This document shows positions 24,526-37,739 of a stretch of 64,000 nt of DNA, piece after piece. Under the pieces are notes generated by a model. It ran no database searches. It saw nothing but the letters and a program-made list of their open reading frames with translations, and was not told where the DNA came from. A program made the translations under genes and the position numbers. Each line of letters starts with the position of its first letter. Position 1 is the stretch's first letter. The DNA comes from Carya illinoinensis (Eukaryota; Streptophyta; Magnoliopsida; Fagales; Juglandaceae), in contig NC_056755.1 of assembly GCF_018687715.1 (NCBI RefSeq), forward strand, positions 17,111,001 through 17,175,000, in the 5' to 3' direction.

Positions 24526-25066
24526 TAATGGGCCCCAAGGTGGACCAAGTCATAAAAATATTTCGCAAGTTTCAAATTGGGTAATTACAAGATCAAGAGT
24601 TAGGAAGATCAAGGAAGCCATGCAAGGATAGGTAAAATCCACTTGAGACGTATTTAGCAAGAGCCCGACATTCAAGATGGCTTGAGAGGAGGAGATCCAG
24701 TATAGTACCCACAACACTATTCACTTAGAATTTTTTAGGGGTTGTTTATTTAAATCACTTGTAGCCTCATTTGAGGGGTTAGACAATATTAAATTTTCAT
24801 TGTGAGTTGAGTTTACTCCTCTTGTTCTTGATTGAACTTTTGAACTTATCAAAAGTAAATCACAACCTTTGTAGCGTTCCTCTTTTGTAATTTGGGTTCT
24901 TGCAACGGGTTCTTCAACGGGTTTAGATTTTAATATAATCTACGTTCTTGAAACGAGTTCTCAACGGGTCTAGATTCTCCATCTATAAACTTGAGTTTGG
25001 CTTTCTAGAGTTTATTTTTCAATATTGTTGTTGGGTCTCAAAACTAATCGATTGGGGTTCACATCA
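24526..25066 (+). repeat. 5' LTR of the nested Gypsy element
   Basis: 541 bp, homologous to 28060-28828 plus 31147-31181. Compared with the 3' copy it lacks roughly 260 bp after GATCCAGTA, corresponding to about 28240-28500. The loss probably occurred in this copy. Confidence 0.88.
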
Positions 25067-26204
25067 TTTGGTATCCAAAACAAGGTTTCCAATCAGGTCT
25101 AATTCTATCTTTTATTTATTGTATTGTTAATTCTAGAGCTTCAAAGTTCTAAGGTTGCAAAAAAAAATGCAAAAATTTATTTTTTCCTAGGGCTGCCAAA
25201 TTACTCTATCATTTGGGTTTCATATTCATCATCATAGGGTGACTAACTTTTTTGTTTGAGAGTTGCCAAAATTTACACCATCTAGAGTTTGAAATTTCTA
25301 GGGTTTCTTACATCTCTAAGTTTATCAATTGCTTATAGTGTCGTTTTATTGATTCCCTTCAAATTCATATAAATTCTTCTTGTATGTTGAATTCAATTGT
25401 TTGATTTTTACAATTGAAACAATTTTTTGTAATTGAATTGGTGAGAAAAGAAAAGAAAAAAAATGAAATGAAATGAGATAAAAAGAAAATTTCAAAAAAT
25501 AATATGAAAAAGAAGGAGTAGAGAAAAAAAAATTTGGATTGAGCTTTATCATCAAAGGGATTGAATACATTATAGTTGCTCTTGCGATTACTCTTTCCCT
25601 CGTATCTTTTCCTTAAGTCTCGTGTCATTTTATTCTTTTCGTGTTTTCTCTTATTCTTGTTTCTTAAACCTAATTACTAGCTGGGATAAAATAAGATTAT
25701 ATTGTCCTGATTGAGTTCATTTAGTCCTTAAAGAATTTGAGTGGGAGAACTCTTGAGTTAAAAGGCAATAGAGTGTGAGATCATTATAAAGAAAAAGCCA
25801 ATTAAAAATGAAACACGAGTGGAGTATCATTATTCGTAAACACGTAAGAGAGTATGTGAGGTTTTTACTACTAACATTCTTTTTGTGCAGCACATTACAA
25901 TATCTCATAATAGTGACTCGACATCGAAGGGGGTGGCAGGAAATTCATTCTTTATATTGTAGTTCATGCAACAAAGTTTGAAAGGTTAAATTTGGTGTTG
26001 GGGGAAGTGAGGAATATGATGGATCAACAAAGTGCAGTAATTAAAAATCTGCAAGGTGTGAGATATTGGAGGAGACGTGAGCCTAGTAGTATTGAGAATG
26101 AGTATGAGTATGAAGAGTATGGTGAGTCTCTCGTTGCCAAACGTGCTCTCAATGCACAAATTAAAATAGATGATATCGAGCAGCAGAGAGAATATTTTTC
26201 ATAC
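25067..26204 (+). other. Gypsy leader and remnant gag region
   Basis: No intact gag is visible. The plus-strand frame at 25992-26207 contains EVRNMMDQQSAVIKNLQGV and YWRRREPSSIENEYEYEEYG, which could derive from the gag of this element. The stretch before it is AT-rich leader-like DNA. Frames on the minus strand here are shadows of A-rich DNA. Confidence 0.45.
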
Positions 26205-26609
26205 TAGATGTCACATCAACAACAAGGTATCTAGTATCATCATTGATGGGAGAAATTATACTAATGTAGCTAGCACTACTCTAATTGAGAAATTGAATTT
26301 ACCTACCTTGAAACACCCTAGACCATACAAGTTGCAGTAGTTGAATGATTGTAGGGAGATTAAGGTAAATAAGCAAGTGCTAGTATCTTTTTCAATTGGA
26401 AAGTATCAGGATGAGATGTTTTGTGATGTTGTGCCTATACATGCTGGTCATATTTTGTTAAGGAGGCTGTGGCAGTATGATAGGAGGATGATCCATGATG
26501 GGGTCAAGAATATATACAGTTTTGTAAAAGATGACAAAACAATCAAACTTGATCCTTTAACCACAAAACAGGTCCATGAAGACCAACTCAAGTTGAAAAG
26601 TAAGGTTGA

Positions 26610-26610
<1 letters not shown>
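26205..26610 (+). pseudogene. Gypsy aspartic protease region, broken
   Basis: The reading SSIIIDGRNYTNVAST continues with KLNLPTLKHPRPYKLQ, then VNKQVLVSFSIGKYQDEMFC and DVVPIHAGHILL, the usual order of the plant Gypsy retropepsin that cuts the polyprotein. The active-site triplet reads D-G-R where D-G-G or D-S-G is expected, and a stop precedes 26341. The frame then runs into a GA microsatellite at 26613-26650. Confidence 0.75.
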
Positions 26611-26612
<2 letters not shown>

Positions 26613-26652
<40 letters not shown>

Positions 26653-26910
26653 ATTGATAAAAAAAGAAGGAGTAAAAGTGAGGTTGAGCGAAAAAGAAAG
26701 AGTGTGAATGAGATTGAGGAAGAAAGAAATAATGAGACTAAAAATGAGAGAAGAAAGAAATGAGGGTGAGGCTGAAATTTCAAGAAAAAAAAGAGAGTGA
26801 AAGGAAAAAAAATAAAAAAAATAAAAAAATAAAAAGAGTGAAAAGAAAAAAGAGATTGAAAAGAAAAAAAAAGAGTGAAGAAAGTGAGAAAAAAACAAAG
26901 AGAGAAGTGA
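26613..26910 (+). repeat. GA microsatellite and purine-rich expansion in Gypsy coding DNA
   Basis: A (GA)n tract at 26613-26650 is followed by about 260 bases of almost pure A/G. They encode only Lys/Arg/Glu-rich sequence on the plus strand and Ser/Phe/Leu on the minus strand. It lies between the protease and the RT linker and looks like slippage expansion rather than a real domain. Confidence 0.7.
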
Positions 26911-26919
26911 GCTTTTATG

Positions 26920-28060
26920 TTAGGGCGAATTTTAATACTAACGAACTTAACGAATCTTTGCCTAGTATTGTTATCTTTTTGTTGCAGGGATATGAGGTCG
27001 TGTTGCCTAGCGATGTTCTTTGTGGATTGTCACTTATTAGAAGAATAAAGCATTAAATTGATTGTGTGACAACATTGGAGAATTTGCAACTTTACCTTTG
27101 ACCAAAAGAATTTGTCCTACACACCAAATATAAGTCATTGATACACTTGAAAGGACAAGGTAAGTTTAATAGAATGCATGCCAAGTGAGAGGAATATAAT
27201 GAGACTTTTCTTCATGTCATCAAATATACACATGGTAAGAAAAATTTTGTGGTTGTTAGAATATCAAGAAGGTATGTCCTTATCTTCATTTTGGATGCAA
27301 AGTTATTGAGATTTGAATATGATAAGAAATTGCATGCTAGTGATGATGACTTTGATAGTGTGTATGGAATATGTGAGAAAACATCATTTGGTAAGTTCTA
27401 CATACTAGATTGGGACTTATTTAGAGATAATAGATTTTTTGACTTGTGCTTGGAGTACATGGAAATGTTTTGATTGGACATTTTGGTGTAAAGAGGACTT
27501 TAGAAGTGTTGCATGAACATTGATGGGAGTATTGTTTCCCATTCATTGAGTTTGCATATAGTTGGAGTGGTCATTTGGGTGTAAAAAAGAATTTAGGCAT
27601 ATTGCATAACACTTTTGAGAGTACAATTCGCCATTCATTAAGGTCGCATATAATTGGAGTGGTCATTTTGGTATAATGAACATTTTAGATATGTTTCAAT
27701 AACATTTATGGGAATATCATTTTCCTTTTATTGACTTGTTGAATGAACGTTTGCTGGAATATCGTTTGCTTTTGTTAGAGTTTGCATATAATAGACCATG
27801 CATACTACCATTTTTTATTCTCATCTTGAAATTGTATATGGTTTTAATCCACTTACTCGTTTAGTATTGATGTTTTTGCTTGTTGATTATAGGAGTGGCT
27901 TGGATAGACCTTTTCACATTCTTGAGAAAATTAATGATAATTCATATCAAGTGGATCTTCTAGGTAAGTACTATATTTCTACTACTTTCAATGTTTCTGA
28001 TCTTTTTCCCTTTGATCCAGGTGGAGATTCAAGATCGAATCCTTTTGAGGAGGGGGAAAT
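26920..28060 (+). pseudogene. Gypsy RNase H and integrase remnants with RT deleted
   Basis: Residues LPSIVIFLLQGYEVVLPSDV then RIKH*ID match the linker just before the Gypsy RT. Only about 40 bp later the frame is already RNase H (KSLIHLKGQGKFNRMHAKW, then HVIKYTHGKKN), and near 27250-27470 the region before the integrase zinc finger. The RT domain is therefore missing. Further on, EIVYGFNPLTRLVLM and FHILEKINDNSYQVDL are the integrase end and a C-terminal domain, so most of the integrase core is also lost. The pol frame runs into the 3' LTR, with TRSR in the frame past 28110. Confidence 0.8.
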
Positions 28061-28828
28061 GATGGGTCACAAGGTGGACCAAGTCGTAAAAATCTTTTGC
28101 AAGTTTCGGATAGGGAAATTACAAGATCAAGAGTTAGGAAGATCAAGGAAGTTATGCAAAGATGAGTGAAATTCACTTGAGACGTGTTTAGCAAGAGCCC
28201 AACATTCAATATGGGTTTGAGAGGAGGAAATCCAGTTTTTATCCATGTGATACGCTATGGAAGACACGAATTGAGCCTATTATTATTGAAGGCCTTGGAC
28301 TTATTTATTTAATTAAAAGAGATTATTTTATTAGTTTAGAATAAGTGAGCTTGAGGATGTTTAGCCTACATATGTCTTATTTTTAATGAATTGGAATTTT
28401 TGGGAAGGCCTTCTATTTTGGCCAAGGATTTATTTATAAAGTTATTATTTTATGTGAACTAGGGTTTTAAATGTTATTGTAGCACAATACTATTCACGTT
28501 ATGGTACCTACAACACTATTCACTTAGGATTTTAGGCGGTTGTTTATTTAAAACACTTGTAACCTCATTTGAGGGGTTAGATAATATTGAATTTTCATTG
28601 TGAGTTGCGTTTACTCTTCATCTTCTTAATTGAACTTTTGAATTTATCAAAAGTAAATCACAACTTTTGTGGTGTTCCTCCTTTGTAATTTGGGTTCTTG
28701 ATACGAGTTCTTCAACAGATCTAGATTTTAATATAATCTAGGTTCTTGAAACGAATTCTCAGCAGGTCTAGATTCTCCATCCATAGACTTGAGTTTAGCT
28801 TTCTTGGATTTTTTTCCAATCTTGTTGT

Positions 28829-31141
28829 TGTGACGCCCCCAAATCCCCCCGCCCGAACACGGGGAAATCGAGACGTCCGGATGGTGACAACCCGGACCAC
28901 CATCCTAACGACGTGTGTCAAGTGTGTGCAAGAGCGACAAAGTGCACAAGACAAACGCAGCGAGAAGCAAGTCAATAATTAAGTACCAGAATTTTTCTTA
29001 ATGTAATACAAACTGTTTAAAACATACTTAAATAAAATATTACAAGAAACACAAATACAAGTTTGAAAACAGATAAAAAACACAGCATCAGCAACCCGGC
29101 GGAGCCGCATCCTCGGGCTCAGCCTCCTCCTCCTCTTCCTCGAACTCTGCACCAAAAGCTACGGAACCAAGAAAGGTTCCGCAGGTAAGTATGACCCAAA
29201 CACTACCAGATGAAAATACATACAACCCAAACAACAAGAAAACAAGATCAAACAAACACACGCCCCGCTACACATATATTTTAACACGCACGCCAAAACC
29301 CAAAAGGCCCACCAACCTCCATAAAGCCACACCCCGCCATTATCCCAGATAATGGCCCAAACCACCATTTTTCCCAGAAAATGGATCATAACTGAAAAAC
29401 CATACCACAACCCGCTCCGTATGCACCATGATCTCCCCTAGGGATCATCCGCACACCCTGGCTCAGTGCCACACCATAGAGAACGGCTACGCGTGCGACA
29501 CCTAAACGAGCGATGCCCAGACTCGTGCCATACACGTACCGGGCCGGGCCATCCTCTAGCCCTCGCCAGCGAAGGGCCACGGGATCGGTGAATAGAGCGA
29601 TACCTGGACTCGTGCTCAGCACGTACCGGGCCAGACCCATCCTCTAATTTCCGCTCCCGGAGTCAGTGAGTAGAGCGATGCCTGGACTCGTGCTCAGCAC
29701 GTACCGGGCCAGACCCATCCTCTAATACTACTCCGTCATCGCGCAGGGCCTCAGAATCGGTGAATAGAGCGATGCCTGGACTCGTGCTCAGCACGTACCG
29801 GGCCAGACCCATCCTCTAGTACCGAACTCGTCAGCGCCCAGACGACTACTCAGGGGATGTCACTCAGTATTGACCGCTCCCGAGTGACCAGAGGAGCTCC
29901 ACCGTGATAATAACCCATCACGGCTTGGGCTCGTGAGACACACGCACCCAAACGCCAAAACGCCGATAAACATGATGCACATGCACGCGATATGCAACGC
30001 ACACAAATAAAATGCAACGCACACCACACGGCCCAATCGAAACAACCAATAACAACCAACCAAACAAACACTCCGTCCTCAATCCATCCGACCCCCGAAA
30101 CTCCTCGGACTCAGTCCGGAATCAACAACCAACAACAATTTAATAAATAAATAACTAAATAAATAAATCAATTGAATGAGCAATATATATTAAAATCTGA
30201 AAATAGGGTTTGGAAAATACTTACAGCGCTATACGGTATTTTTAGAAAGCTCGCGGCGTTGCTAACGGCGGAAAAACAGCAACGTCACAGTGAAAATTCA
30301 CTGTGGCCGTGGGTCCGAAAAACCCACTTTTGAACGGGGACAAACTAGGACACGAGATTGATAGAGAATGGTCTAGAGGTGGTTGTGAAGCTAATGGAAG
30401 CGACGGACGGCCGTGGGTGGCGGCGGAATGGCCGGAAATGGCCGAAAATGGCAAATCGGAAAACAAGCTCGTGGGAGCTGCTCCGGTGGTCGATGGAGGC
30501 CGGAAATGGGTGGGTTAGGACGGCAAGAGGTCGGTGATGAAGTGGTGAAGAAATGGTGGCCGGAGGTGGAGCGACGGCGGCGGATCGGAGTGAAATCCGT
30601 GCGCCCTTTGGAAGCTTTTTCCGGCCAAATGGCCGGCCGGTTGGGGGTGGTTTTCGGTGGGGAGGTGCACCGGAGGGAGGGGAAGAAAATGGGACCGGTG
30701 GGAGGTCGGGAGGTGGCCGGACGGCGCTGGGCCGGAGGAGAGAGAGAGACGACGCGGGAGAGGGAGGGAAGAGAGAGAGAGCACGGGGGGGGGAGCCGAT
30801 CGGGGAGAGAGAAAGGGAGGGAAAAAAAAAGAAAAGAAAAAAAAAAAAAAAAAGAAAGAAGAAGAAAGAAAAAAAAGAAAAAAGAAAAAGAAAAAAGAGA
30901 GGAAAAAGGGAAAAGATGTAGGGAAAAGATGAGGTCCAAACCTCATTCCGGAAAGCAAAACTAACCCGCCAAAAAGATTAAAAAAACACAAAACAACTAA
31001 ATAAAACACAACACCAAATAAAATAAATTAATTTAAAAACCAACTTTAAAAACGCAAATAAATTAAAATAAATAGCTAATATATTAAGTAAAATAAAAAC
31101 AATTATTTCAGCGAAAATACACTCAAAAACGGGTCATCACA
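28829..31141 (-). mobile_element. 2.3-kb TG..CA element, probable large solo LTR
   Basis: Starts TGTGACGCCCCC and ends GGGTCATCACA, giving TG..CA on both strands. The flanking pentamers GTTGT (28824-28828) and GTTAT (31142-31146) differ at one base, fitting an aged 5-bp duplication. Read on the minus strand the start is TGTGATGACCCG, a style seen in large LTRs of plant Gypsy elements; the strand call rests on that only. There is no pol homology and no second LTR, so a solo LTR is the simplest reading. It is more GC-rich than the host element and carries a minisatellite (29508-29853) and a purine run (about 30735-30935). A non-autonomous element with unknown content is the alternative. Confidence 0.65.
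29508..29853. repeat. four-unit minisatellite inside the solo LTR
   Basis: Units start at 29508, 29595, 29673 and 29767 (spacing 87, 78 and 94 bp), each beginning GAGCGAT. They share a block containing CTGGACTCGTGCTCAGCACG and then TACCGGGCC; the first unit is the most diverged. The spacer after CCATCCTCTA differs in each unit. Confidence 0.85.
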
Positions 31142-31186
31142 GTTATTGGGTTGCAAAGCGAGTCGATTGAGATTCACATCACTCTC

Positions 31187-32620
31187 AATCCAAGGGATAC
31201 CGGATTTGCAATCTCAGAACTTAAGAACTGGTTACAAGTAGAGACGTTCAGTTTGATGAGCATTCAATCTGGAAATGGGAAGAAAAGCATGAACCAGATT
31301 TGACTCTTCAAGTTCCAGTTATCGAGCAAGTTGAAGAGAGGCTAGAAGCATCAGCTCCAAATGATCAACCTTCATGTCATTCTCGGTTTCAGGAAGTAAT
31401 AGCAACTCTAGAAATTCAGCACCTTCATCGCCTGAGACTCCTTCAAGAAGATTCAGGGCATTGAACGAGATCTATGAATCTTGCAACTTCACTTCCATAG
31501 AGCCTAAAAATTATGCAATAGCCTCTAAAGAACAAGTTTGGGTGGATGCAATGAAGGAGGAGATTAGAATGATTGAGAAAAATAATACATGGGAGCTGGT
31601 TGCATATCCTTGCAGCAAGGATCTTATTGAAGTTAAGTGGGTATACAAAACAAAACTCAACCCAGATGGTTCTTTAAATAAATGTAAAGCAAGATTGGTT
31701 GCAAAGGGCTATTCACAATCGGATGGGATAGATTTCAATGAAACCTATGCACCTGTAGTTAGGTTGGACACCATCAGAACAATAGTTGCACTTGCAGCTC
31801 AAAGAAGTTAAAAAATCTCACAACTTGATGTAAAATCAGTTTTTCTTAATGGAGAACTCGAGGAGGAAGTATATGTTCAGCAACCCGAAGGCTTTATGAA
31901 GGAAGAAGGGAAAATATTTAAGTTAAAAAATGTTCTCTATGAGCTTAAACAAGCACCCCAAGCCTAGTACAACAAGATGGCTATTTTTGTGATCATGGCT
32001 TCAAGAGAAGTGTTAGTGAACCTACACTTTATGTCTAGCTCAAAGGTGAAAGTTTCTCATTGTCTCCCTTTATGTTGATGATTTAATTATAACTGGAAAT
32101 AATTTAGTTATGATTGAATCATTCAAAGAAGAGATGATGACGACATTTGAAATGAGTGACATGGGACTAATGCACTACTTCCTTGGAATGGAAGTATATC
32201 AAGAAGGAGGCATTTTCATTTCACAAAGAAAATATGCTCTTGATTTGCTCAACAAGTTCAATATGGCTGAATGCAAATCAGTAGCCACACCTTTGATAGT
32301 AAATGAGAAATTGAAAAAGGAAGATGGTGCAAAAGAAGCCGATGTAGTAGCATATAGGAGCTTAATCGGAAGTTTACTCTACTTGGTTACCACTCGGCCT
32401 AACATCATGTATGCAACCAGCCTCCTCTCAAGATTCATGCAATGTCCAAGTCAAATCCATTTTGGAGCTGCTAAAAGAGTGCTGAGATACATTCAAGGCA
32501 CAAAGTATTTCGGTATTTGTTATAAACCAAGTTCTCATTCAACTTTGACTAGTTTTACTGATAGTGATTGGGCTGGTTATGTGGATGATATAAGAAGCAC
32601 ATCCGAGTATTTTTTTTAAT
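31187..32620 (+). pseudogene. Copia integrase tail and reverse transcriptase
   Basis: The Copia frame resumes after the Gypsy duplication. RT features include VWVDAMKEEIRMIEKNNTWE, KWVYKTKLNPDGSLNKCKAR, LVAKGYSQSDGIDFNETYAP and VYVQQPEGFM. The catalytic box is LYVDDLIITGNN near 32073-32105. Next come FEMSDMGLMHYFLGMEVYQE and RSLIGSLLYLVTTRPNIMYA. The first block is open over 31374-31811 and the second over 32110-32619; frameshifts and stops lie between them (31812-32109). The enzyme would copy element RNA to DNA; this copy cannot. Confidence 0.9.
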
Positions 32621-34390
32621 CTTGGAACTTGTTTGTTTTCATGGGGATCAAAGAAGCAAAGATCTGTAGCATAATCCATAGCTAAAGTAGAGTATGTGGC
32701 TATTGCTGGAGCTACAAATTAGGGTTGAGTAGAAATATGAAAATCCGACTTCGACCCCGACTCCTCTCAGGCTCCGCTCCGACTCCGACAAGTCGGAGTT
32801 TTTTTTCCAATGAAAGTCGGAGTCGGAGTCGGAGGTGATGGTGATGGTGAACCGAATCCGATCTGCTCCGACTCCGACTCAAATGCCTGGCTCCGAATCC
32901 AATTCCAACTCCGACTCCACTCCAACTTCACTCTGATATTGTACATATTTAATAAAAATATATATATTAATCATATAAATATAATAACATGTAATAATAA
33001 TGTATAAATACTAAAATGCATAATAATATGTAACACCAATGGATAAAGACTAATATATATATATATATATAATAAATTTATAATAACATGTAATATTAAT
33101 GTATAATAACTAAAGTATTGATTATGTAGATTTTATATAACTATATCTTATATAGTTAGTTAAACTCAATAATATATATACTAGCATGAGTTAATTATTA
33201 TTATAAAAATATCTATATTCTTTATACATTAATCATATATATTTTATATAATTATAACTTATATAGTGAGTTAAATACTAGTATGAACAAATGTACCTAA
33301 AATAATACACTTTTACTATAATAACATGTAACACTAATGTAACTAATATACCATGTAGTAGTAATGTATAGACTATAGTAATCAATCTATAATTCTATAA
33401 TAACTTATAACGTGTAATACTAATTTTGTTCTTTTTACTTCATGCACAAGTTAGAATGAAATTCGTTACAATTTGTATTAGCTCTTTTGTTGCAAGTTGT
33501 AACGTGTTGATGGAATTAGAATTTGATGGATGATGAGCCATGAGTTGGTTGGATAATTTGGGAGGATAGATGATGATGGATAATTAGTTTGTAATTTTGG
33601 TATGTATTTTTATTTTATAATTTTGTATAAATGATTTTAATTTTTAATTTTGGTTATGTATTTTTAATGTGTGTATCATAGTTAAGAAATTTCTTCTTGC
33701 AAGTTTGAATTTTGTTTTATTTTACAGTGTCCAAGATTTTAATGTGTGTATCAAGTTCTAAGCATCTAAGGATGAATGATTCTTGTGTAAATGATTTCTT
33801 TTTACAAATTTGGTTAAATAAATTAGAGATTAGAAATTATATTTTAAAAAAATTGATATGGAAGCCCAAATCCATTAGACTCCAAAATTGTAAAATTAAA
33901 ATATCAAATGGATTAAGAAAAAAAATCAAATAAAAAAGTCTAACTCCGACTCCGCTTCGACAAGTCAGAGTCGGAGTCGGAGCAAAGCCTATAGATGTTG
34001 GAGTCAGAGGTCGACAATACCGACTCCGACAAATCAGTGCTCAGCCCTACTACAAATCAAGTAATTTGGCTGGGTAAGATTCTTGAAGATATGGGTGCAA
34101 AATAGCAACTACCAATTGTGATTTATTATGATAACAAATCAGCAATAGCCATGGCAAAGAATCATGTCTTTCATGGCAGAACTAAACATATTGCAATTAA
34201 GTATCATTACTTGAGGGAAGTAGAGGCAAAAGGAGATGTGAAGCTAAAGTTTTGCAAGTTTGAAGAACAAGTTGATGATATTTTCACAAAGGCACTTTCA
34301 AGAGACAAATTTCAGATGTTGAGGCTCAAATTTGGAGTGTCAAAAAATGCATCAAGGAGGAGTATTGAAGCTAACGTCTATTTATGATGT
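32621..34390 (+). pseudogene. Copia RNase H, cut by a hAT element
   Basis: Left part before 32720: KVEYVAIAGATN in the broken frame. Right part after 34057: QVIWLGKILEDMG, then a stop, then [20 protein letters not shown] and [13 protein letters not shown], up to [14 protein letters not shown]. Joining across the insertion gives the continuous ATN-QVIWL motif of Copia RNase H, which shows that the hAT element entered later. Confidence 0.88.
32720..34049. mobile_element. 1330-bp non-autonomous hAT element with GGAGTC repeats
   Basis: Terminal repeats are TAGGGTTGAGT on the left and its near complement at the right end (reverse complement TAGGGCTGAGC). The perfect 8-bp duplication CTACAAAT flanks it (32712-32719 and 34050-34057), diagnostic for the hAT superfamily. 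Both subterminal regions carry many copies of GGAGTC or its complement (about 32740-32920 and 33940-34030); the centre is AT-rich and non-coding. It must have been moved by a transposase encoded elsewhere. Confidence 0.93.
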
Positions 34391-34620
34391 AGTTTTTCAA
34401 TAAAGTCTATTATTAGTCTTTTGTAATTGTAGTCAAACTATGTTATCATGCATCTTGGGACAGCATGACTATTAATATTTTGTAATTTTCAATGTTGTTT
34501 ATATAATGTACTTCTCCATTTGAAATCCGTAAAACATTAGAATCAATCAACAAGTATTTTGGTAGAAGTTCTCCTCTATTTTTCATCTTTTTACCACACC
34601 TCTGTACCAAAAATACCAAC
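34363..34620 (+). repeat. 3' LTR of the Copia element
   Basis: Direct repeat of the 22135 copy, about 258 bp, with the same start and end. It follows the RNase H end and the purine-rich AAGGAGGAG. Confidence 0.88.
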
Positions 34621-34625
34621 ACCAC

Positions 34626-36040
34626 AACCAAAGCTCACAAGTGTTTGAAGTGAAAACTTTGTTGCTTTTACATGGCTGTGTTGATACATACTATTTTCTT
34701 CAAGCTAAGCAGGGAAATGTTACTGTTTGGTTGATGGTGAAGTTCAGGAAATTAAAAAGAAAGATGATTTTGAAGTTCTTAGTTGTGAATCAAACATTAA
34801 AAATTCTTTATTTCATAATAATTTGCTCAGTTTTCTCATCAAGCAAATAGGACGTTTAATTAAGAAATTTCTGTTTACAAACTTTGATGAGGTAAGTAAA
34901 ATTATGTTAAATTGCGTTTTGGGTTTGAATGGGAAGTTTTATTCCAGTGGAAATGTCTAACGAAGCAGTACCAACATCATTTACTGGTCTGAATGGTAGG
35001 AAACCATGCATAAGTATGATTAAAGAATAATTTTATTTATCATCTTCATACATCATATATTATATTTATTTATTTTATAATTAATATATAGTATATGGGT
35101 GATAAATAAAACAATTTAATTAGATTAATAAGAATAAAATAAAATAAAAATAATTTTAAAATATATAAAATATATGATGTGAGGTAACGAGTAATATTTT
35201 CGTGATTAGAGGCAGGAAGCAGAGTAAACTTTGTATTTTTTTTAATAATCAAATGCCACCTCAATCGGTTGCTTTTGTCGGATGAATTTTCGGTAGAACT
35301 AGCATTTTTCTTCGACAATGTAAAGGCAGATTAATCTCTCGTCCCTTTACATTTTTATACTGTAGTGGAGCTTTTTTTTTTTTTTATTCGAGATTTTAAC
35401 TAAAGAAATGATACTTATATTTTTAGAATATGCAATTTTTATGTCTTTAAAAAAATTAGTATATACATAAAAATAATTAATTTTTTAATCATAAATTCTA
35501 CTTTTTAAAAAGAATATTTAAAACTTAAACACTCTCATTAAATAAATAATTAATTAATTATGCAGGTGATAAGTTGTTAATAGATTTAACTGGAGTTTCA
35601 CGAAGAAAATTAATTACCAAAATTTCCAAGCAGAGATATACGTTATATTAAGGGTTTATCTAGATGGTGAGATAAATCATGAAATGATTTTATATAAAAG
35701 TTAAAAATTAAATAAAATATTATTAAAATATTTTTTTAATATTATTATATTATTTTAAAATTTAAAAAAATTAAATTATTATTTAAATATTTTTAATTTT
35801 TTATTATATTTTAAATGAGAATTTAAAAAATTATTATGGTGTAATAAGATAAGAAGATTTAATTCAAGAAAAAATATAATTGTAAATATAATTATGCATT
35901 AATTTATATATTAATATAATATAATTAATCAAAAAATAAATTTTATTAAAATAATATTAATTTAAATTTTAAATATAAATAAATTAATATTAATATGTTA
36001 ATATGCGACCGCTTATATATAACAAAACTATTAATGCAAA
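34626..36040. other. intergenic DNA, possible exon fragment and MITE copy
   Basis: Plus-strand sequence at 34730-34890 stays open with EVQEIKKKDDFEVLSCESNI then NNLLSFLIKQIGRLIKKFL and ends at a good donor (GATGAG then GTAAGT near 34890). It could be an old exon; no family is recognised. 35651-35860 is another copy of the dispersed AT-rich MITE. The rest is AT-rich. Confidence 0.35.
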
Positions 36041-37680
<1,640 letters not shown>

Positions 37681-37739
37681 AATTAATAGATTCGAGGAAA
37701 GTTTCTAATCATAAGGATTGACAATAGGAAGGGAGATCA

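Larger units (their letters stand above)
24526..31181 (+). mobile_element. Gypsy LTR retrotransposon inserted in the Copia
   Basis: The 5' LTR is 24526-25066. The 3' LTR is 28060-31181 and is itself interrupted. The target duplication CTCTC flanks both sides (24521-24525 and 31182-31186). The 3' LTR starts TGATGGG and ends CACATCA after the purine tract GAGGAGGGGGAAA; the 5' copy starts TAATGGG, one transition from TG. A primer site resembling Met tRNA (TTTGGTATCC) follows the 5' LTR. The internal part keeps protease, RNase H and integrase ends but lacks RT and most of the integrase, so the copy is internally deleted. Confidence 0.92.
28060..31181 (+). repeat. 3' LTR of the nested Gypsy element, interrupted
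   Basis: The LTR occupies 28060-28828 and resumes at 31147-31181 after an inserted element. It is longer than the 5' LTR, and the coding C-terminus of pol overlaps its first part. A related minus-strand copy of this segment occurs at about 48150-48400. Confidence 0.85.
22135..34620 (+). mobile_element. Copia LTR retrotransposon, split by two later insertions
   Basis: The left LTR is about 22135-22378 and the right LTR about 34363-34620. They share the start TATTGAAGCTAACGT and the end CTCTGTACCAAAAATACCAAC. The right copy is about 14 bp longer because of an indel near its start. ACCAC flanks both sides (22130-22134 and 34621-34625) as a target duplication. A Met-type primer site TTGGTATCTACC follows the left LTR. 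The internal order is gag, protease, integrase, reverse transcriptase, RNase H, as in Ty1/Copia. A Gypsy element sits between integrase and RT at 24526-31181, and a hAT element within RNase H at 32720-34049. Many stops make it dead. Confidence 0.93.

Noticed and set aside
26448..27056. Ser/Leu/Phe-rich and Lys/Glu-rich frames
   Set aside because: Products of the GA microsatellite and purine-rich expansion in the Gypsy element.
29508..29853. CRISPR-like array
   Set aside because: Only four imperfect units with long repeats and variable spacers inside a plant LTR; it is a minisatellite.
30391..30964. Long overlapping open frames on both strands (up to 183 codons)
   Set aside because: They follow from GC-rich, purine-skewed repeat DNA inside the solo-LTR-like element and encode only low-complexity Lys/Arg/Glu or Phe/Ser/Leu.
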